From positions 1-9,208 of the forward strand of contig PXDE01000153.1 in assembly GCA_003566475.1 (NCBI GenBank): a stretch of DNA of 9,208 nt. The letters are read 5' to 3'. Shown here one piece after another: positions 5,767-9,208 of this stretch. The notes beneath the pieces are model-generated. The model was not told the origin of the DNA and made no database searches. It was given only the letters and a program-made list of their open reading frames with translations. The stretch is from PVC group bacterium. Lineage in GTDB: Bacteria; Verrucomicrobiota; Kiritimatiellia; SS1-B-03-39; PXDE01. Both the position numbers and the translations under genes were made by a program. Within the stretch, counting starts at the first letter, position 1. Every line of letters begins with the position of its first letter.

Positions 5767-8106
5767 GTGCCCACGACCTCCCCCTTCTCTCCCCCTACCG
5801 GATTCGATCCCAAGCTGTCGCCGCTGGACCGCGACCGCGCTCTGATCCGGGGCTTTCTGGATCAGCCGGACCGGCTGCCGGATGAGGTGCGGCGGCTGGC
5901 GGAGGCGGAGTGGGACGGGGATCCCGTCCAGCTCTATGCCCTGGCCGATCTCACGGCCGAACTCACGTTCACCTCGAGCTGGATCCTTCTGGGCCCCCGC
6001 CGGGTGGCCGTGGCCACCCCCGATCCCGAAGCGCCTCAGGGCTGGCGGATCGAGTCCTTCGACCGCGAGACCATCGGCGAGGTGACGGAGTCGCGGGGGC
6101 TCAGCGCCAATGTGCTCCGGATCCGCCGGACCGACGACGGGGACACCCTGGCCACCGTGCGCTACACCAGCCGCCAGCGCCCGGCCATGGGCAATCTGAT
6201 CTACCTGCTCCAGGAGCGGACGGCGCTTCCCTCCACGGCCGAGGGCGCCGACGAGACCTACGCCGCCGCCATGACCTCGGAGATCAAGGACGCGCAGGCT
6301 ACGGTGGCCGGGCACCAGATGGCCGTGGTGTGGCGGCTGATCGGCTACCTGAAGCCCTACCGGGCCAAGGTGGCGCTGGGCATCGTGGCCGGGTTGCTGA
6401 TGACCCTCGTGAGCCTGGCCCCGCCCTGGCTTACCGGCGCCCTCATCGACAAGGTGCTGCGTCCCTTCGAGGCAGGGACGCTAGCCCACCGCGAGGCCTG
6501 GCGGATGTCGGCCTGGATTCTGGCCGGGGTGCTGGGCGCCTACGCTCTGCGCACGGTGCTGGCCTGGATTCGGATGCGGATCATGGCCTTCATCGGCGAA
6601 TGGGTGGCCCGCGATCTCCGCAACGATCTCTACGAGCACTTGCAGCGGCTCAGCATCAGCTTCTTCTCCAAGCGCCAGACGGGAAGCATCATCACCCGGG
6701 TCAGCTCGGACACCGACCGCCTCTGGGATTTCGTGGCCTTCGGCATGGTCGAGGTGTCCCTCTCGGCCTTCATGGTGGTGGGCCTGGGGGCGATTCTGCT
6801 CTGGATGGACTGGCGGCTGGGGCTGCTGGTGATCGTCCCCGTGCCGTTCCTGCTCTGGTACATCCGGCGCTGCGGACGGATCATCCACGGCATCTTCCTC
6901 CGCGGGTGGCGCAAGTGGGCGGATCTCACCGGGGTGCTCGCCGACACCATCCCCGGCATCCGGGTGGTGAAGGCTTTCCACCAGGAGGACCACGAGAAAG
7001 CCCGGTTCAAGGAGCGCAACCGCATCGTGGTGGACGAGTTCAACCGGGTGCACGGGGCCTGGACGAACTTCCAGCCCATCCAGCTCCTGCTGATGCACCT
7101 CGTCGCGGTCGCGGTGTGGACGGCGGCGGTGTGGCGGATGCTGGGCGGCATGGAGGGCGCCGCCCCCACCCTCACCACCGGCGAGTTCGTGGCCTTCCTG
7201 CTCTACCTCGGGATGTTCTTCATGCCCATCGAGGTGTTCTCCCGCATGACCTGGATGCTGAACCGCTCCGTGAGCTCGGCCCACCGGGTGTTCGAGATCC
7301 TCGACACCGAACCGGCCTCACGGATTCCCGCCCGCGGCATCCGGCTGGAACCGGTGAAGGGACGGGTGGCGTTCGAGAACGTGCGCTTCACCTACGACGG
7401 CGTGCGTCCGGTGCTCAAGGGCATCTCCTTCGTGGCCGAGCCGGGGCAGATGATTGGTCTGGTCGGACCCTCGGGCAGCGGCAAGACCACCCTGATGAAC
7501 CTCATCGCCCGGTTCTACGACCCCACCGACGGAAGCATCACCATCGATGGCACCCCCCTGGCCGACCTGGACGTAGGCCATTACCGGCGCCAGCTTGGCA
7601 TGGTGATGCAGGATCCGTTCCTGTTCCACGGGACCATCCTCGACAACCTCCGCTACGGGCTGCCCGAGGCCACCCCGGGCCAGATCATCGAGGCGGCCCG
7701 GGCGGCCTCCGCCCACGATTTCATCTGCCGCCTCCCCCATGCCTACGAGACCATCGTGGGCGAGCGGGGGCATACCCTGTCCGGCGGCGAGCGCCAGCGC
7801 ATCGCCATCGCCCGGGCCATCCTGCACGATCCCCGCATCCTGCTGCTCGACGAGGCCACCTCCAGCGTCGACACCGAGACCGAGCGCAGCATTCAGAACG
7901 CTCTGGCCCGGCTGGTCCAGGGGCGCACCACCATCGCCATCGCCCACCGTCTGTCCACGGTGACCCGGGCCGACCTCATCCTCGTCCTCAAGGAGGGCCG
8001 GATCGTGGAGACCGGCCGCCACGACGACCTCATGGCCATCGAGGACGGGGTGTACCGCAATCTCTACCGGATGCAGAGCGAACTGCACCAGATGTACGCG
8101 GTATGA
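5767..8106 (+). CDS. ABC exporter half-transporter with extra N-terminal region (cyanophycin-associated type)
   Basis: The 779-residue protein fuses a permease to an ATPase in the inner membrane. GTG 5767 is the start: an in-frame TAG lies 12 bases upstream and no other good start follows. No strong ribosome site is seen. Residues 1 to ~155 form an unusual soluble region, possibly PH-like (SSWILLGPRRVAVATPD, RYTSRQRPAMGNLIYLL). Six membrane segments follow near 202-226, 249-269, 319-345, 350-366, 440-459 and 474-494. The ATPase domain has Walker A GPSGSGKT (567-574), the Q-loop glutamine (615), signature LSGGERQR (671-678), Walker B ILLLDEA (691-697) and the H-loop His (727), so it appears active. 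It likely acts as a homodimer. The 4-base overlap with a DUF1854 gene marks the subgroup annotated as cyanophycin metabolism-associated; the transported substrate is not established. Confidence 0.93.
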   Translation: MPTTSPFSPPTGFDPKLSPLDRDRALIRGFLDQPDRLPDEVRRLAEAEWDGDPVQLYALADLTAELTFTSSWILLGPRRVAVATPDPEAPQGWRIESFDRETIGEVTESRGLSANVLRIRRTDDGDTLATVRYTSRQRPAMGNLIYLLQERTALPSTAEGADETYAAAMTSEIKDAQATVAGHQMAVVWRLIGYLKPYRAKVALGIVAGLLMTLVSLAPPWLTGALIDKVLRPFEAGTLAHREAWRMSAWILAGVLGAYALRTVLAWIRMRIMAFIGEWVARDLRNDLYEHLQRLSISFFSKRQTGSIITRVSSDTDRLWDFVAFGMVEVSLSAFMVVGLGAILLWMDWRLGLLVIVPVPFLLWYIRRCGRIIHGIFLRGWRKWADLTGVLADTIPGIRVVKAFHQEDHEKARFKERNRIVVDEFNRVHGAWTNFQPIQLLLMHLVAVAVWTAAVWRMLGGMEGAAPTLTTGEFVAFLLYLGMFFMPIEVFSRMTWMLNRSVSSAHRVFEILDTEPASRIPARGIRLEPVKGRVAFENVRFTYDGVRPVLKGISFVAEPGQMIGLVGPSGSGKTTLMNLIARFYDPTDGSITIDGTPLADLDVGHYRRQLGMVMQDPFLFHGTILDNLRYGLPEATPGQIIEAARAASAHDFICRLPHAYETIVGERGHTLSGGERQRIAIARAILHDPRILLLDEATSSVDTETERSIQNALARLVQGRTTIAIAHRLSTVTRADLILVLKEGRIVETGRHDDLMAIEDGVYRNLYRMQSELHQMYAV

Positions 8107-8570
8107 CCTCCCCCACCCCGCATCTCCGGCGCAGCGCCGACGGCCAGCTTTTCGTCGAGACCCCGGAAGCCGAGATCCCGGTGTCCGTGCGGCCGTGCTT
8201 TCCCTGGACCGATCCCCAGCGCCATGTCTCGCTCCGCGACGCCGAAGGCGTGGAAGTGGCCCTGGTCGAGGATCCGGCCGCACTGGCCCCCGAGTCCGCC
8301 GCCGCCCTGCGGACCGCCCTCGCCGAGGCGGGATTTCTGCTGGAGATCACCCGGATCGAATCGGTCGAGAAGCGGTTCGAGCTGCGCGACTGGTCGGTGG
8401 AGACACGCCAGGGGCCGCGCCGGTTTCAGACCCCGCTCGACTTGCATGTGCATCCCCTGGCCGACGGCGGTCATCTCATCCGTGACATCACCGGCGACCT
8501 CTATCTCCTGCGCCCGGCCGACCGCTACGACCCCCGCACCCGGAAGCTCCTCTGGACCTTCGTGGAATAG
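8103..8570 (+). CDS. DUF1854 family protein, partner of the ABC transporter
   Basis: The 155-residue protein starts at an ATG that overlaps the ABC transporter stop (ATGA), a classic translationally coupled arrangement. DUF1854 features are visible: VRPCFPWTDPQRHVSLRDAE near residues 29-48, then VALVEDPAAL, the EITRIESVEKRFELRDWSVE block, GPRRFQTP, and a C-terminal DITGDLYLLRPADRYDPRTR segment. No signal peptide or membrane segment is seen, so it is probably cytosolic. In other bacteria this family accompanies the same kind of ABC transporter, often near cyanophycin synthetase or cyanophycinase genes. None of those lies in this window. Its biochemical role is unknown; a regulatory or adaptor function for the transporter is an inference. 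Confidence 0.93.
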   Translation: MTSPTPHLRRSADGQLFVETPEAEIPVSVRPCFPWTDPQRHVSLRDAEGVEVALVEDPAALAPESAAALRTALAEAGFLLEITRIESVEKRFELRDWSVETRQGPRRFQTPLDLHVHPLADGGHLIRDITGDLYLLRPADRYDPRTRKLLWTFVE

Positions 8571-8572
8571 CT

Positions 8573-8595
8573 CCGCCGACTGGCATGTCCGGCGG
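8573..8595 (+). other. Weak hairpin between the DUF1854 and DUF493 genes
   Basis: CCGCCG and CGGCGG pair across an 11-base loop, just after the DUF1854 stop. No T-run follows, so read-through into the next gene is likely. Confidence 0.3.
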
Positions 8596-8614
8596 GCTGA
8601 TGTAGGTTGAGGGC

Positions 8615-8887
8615 ATGGAGCATCTGCCCGGCGCACCGCCCATCGAGGAGCTGTTCCCCGCCACCTGCCACTTCAGGGTCATCGGGGAGAACCGCCACGC
8701 GCTGTTCATGCGGCTGGAGCAGGCCCTGGCCGCGCTGGGGTTCGGCGATGTGCTCGAGGTCGGCCAGGTCAGTTCGGGCGGACGCTACCGCTCCTTCGGC
8801 GCCTCCATCCACGTCGACAACCGCGCCCAGATGCGCCGCATCGACGGCGCCCTCCGCGAGGTGCGCGGGGTGCGGATGGTGCTGTAG
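8615..8887 (+). CDS. DUF493 (YbeD-like) family protein
   Basis: The 90-residue protein fits the DUF493/YbeD family. It has FPATCHFRVIGENRHALF near residues 14-31, a central basic/glycine stretch SSGGRYRSFGASIHVDN where E. coli YbeD has its serine/tyrosine-rich strand, and the family-typical end VRGVRMVL. Length is close to the usual ~87-90 residues. The fold is a small ACT-like alpha/beta domain, and the family's function is not firmly known. An AGG about 8 bases before the ATG can serve as ribosome site. It lies 44 bases after the DUF1854 stop on the same strand with no clear terminator between, so it may be cotranscribed, although a functional link is not implied. Confidence 0.88.
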   Translation: MEHLPGAPPIEELFPATCHFRVIGENRHALFMRLEQALAALGFGDVLEVGQVSSGGRYRSFGASIHVDNRAQMRRIDGALREVRGVRMVL

Positions 8888-9107
8888 GCTGGATCCGTAG
8901 GTCATCGCTCCGCCATGCTATTCCGGTGCCCACCCATAGGGAGACCTCTGTGCCAGTGGTGGTTCCTGAGTTTGACAGAACGGGCTCGCCGCGCCCCGTT
9001 CGGCGTCAAGGAGTACGCCGGTTCGGGTGTGAAGTCGAGCGCCCTCAATTTGCAGGTATGTTGCCCGGCGCTTCGTCAATCGTACCTGCTCTGAGACACC
9101 GCCACAG
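8888..9107. other. Intergenic stretch, nothing recognised
   Basis: No convincing gene, RNA or terminator is visible. A 76-residue minus-strand frame (9148-8918) has mixed composition and no recognisable motif. A decayed mobile-element remnant is possible but unsupported. Confidence 0.5.
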
Positions 9108-9208
9108 ATGTCGCTCTCCGCCAGTCTCGCGCCGCAGTCTCCCCCCATGTGGCGGCCGTTCGACCGAGTCTTCGAGGAAGAACGGCTCCGGGCGGGGGAC
9201 GAGGGAGA
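9108..9208 (+). CDS. Possible start of a gene running off the right edge
   Basis: One frame is open from 9033 to the window end, with ATGs at 9108 and 9147. From 9147 it reads MWRPFDRVFEEERLRAGDEG, which looks protein-like. Neither ATG has a Shine-Dalgarno sequence (9147 is preceded by a run of C), and too little is present to identify a family. Confidence 0.25.
   Translation, partial: MSLSASLAPQSPPMWRPFDRVFEEERLRAGDEG

Noticed and set aside
5389..6315. 308-residue minus-strand frame over the repeat block and ABC start
   Set aside because: Its C-terminal half is translation of TTCGTG repeats (Asn-His-Glu-Arg runs) and its N-terminal half is antisense to the transporter.
5910..8570. 886-residue plus-strand open frame across the ABC transporter
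   Set aside because: It is out of frame with the ABC transporter and gives Arg/Pro/Gly/His-rich sequence typical of GC-rich shadow frames. Only its last 155 residues are real, as the DUF1854 gene starting at 8103.
8918..9148. 76-residue minus-strand frame at the right edge
   Set aside because: It has no recognisable motif, no ribosome site that I can see, and an atypical composition.

Overview
The window is a high-GC bacterial fragment with two parts. Positions 1 to about 5190 hold an accessory, defence-like region. Positions 5767-8887 hold an ordinary-looking chromosomal cluster. The GC-rich intergenic repeats (ladders of TTCGTG and hairpin-bearing repeat copies), the ABC transporter/DUF1854 pair and the coding style recall Verrucomicrobiota or Planctomycetota genomes. 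That placement rests on general resemblance only and has low confidence.

Accessory region. On the plus strand, the window opens inside the C-terminal part of an MmeI-like class I DNA methyltransferase / restriction-modification protein. It overlaps the start of an AT-richer gene for a DUF5677-like protein. Facing them on the minus strand is a compact gene set that begins near 5188. It reads, in transcription order: a ~50-residue protein with a DPIVEEVR motif; a 114-residue protein with a KHSQPWQPGRKG motif; a 531-residue ImmA/IrrE-type zinc metallopeptidase with a large uncharacterised N-terminal region; a 174-residue hypothetical protein that probably suffers a frameshift near its end; and a ~166-residue hypothetical gene broken by an in-frame amber codon. 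The first three genes overlap each other and the rest follow at short distances, so they look like one transcription unit. The frameshift and the nonsense codon both lie at its distal end, next to the AT-richer stretch, which suggests decay there.

Divergent intergenic region (5189-5766). It holds no recognisable gene. It contains two identical 23-base hairpin-bearing repeats, a block of five degenerate modules built on TTCGTG and GGTTCC/CCCTCCC tracts, and a strong 7-bp GC hairpin. It must also hold the promoters of the flanking divergent units.

Right part. A GTG-started ABC exporter half-transporter (779 residues, with an extra ~155-residue N-terminal region) overlaps a DUF1854 protein by 4 bases. 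This pair is known in other bacteria as associated with cyanophycin metabolism. A DUF493/YbeD-like protein follows. The last ~320 bases hold no confident gene; a reading frame that runs off the right edge may be the start of one.

The best candidate for an undescribed system is the minus-strand ImmA/IrrE gene set, sitting next to a restriction-modification-type gene. No function can be assigned to it from the sequence alone.
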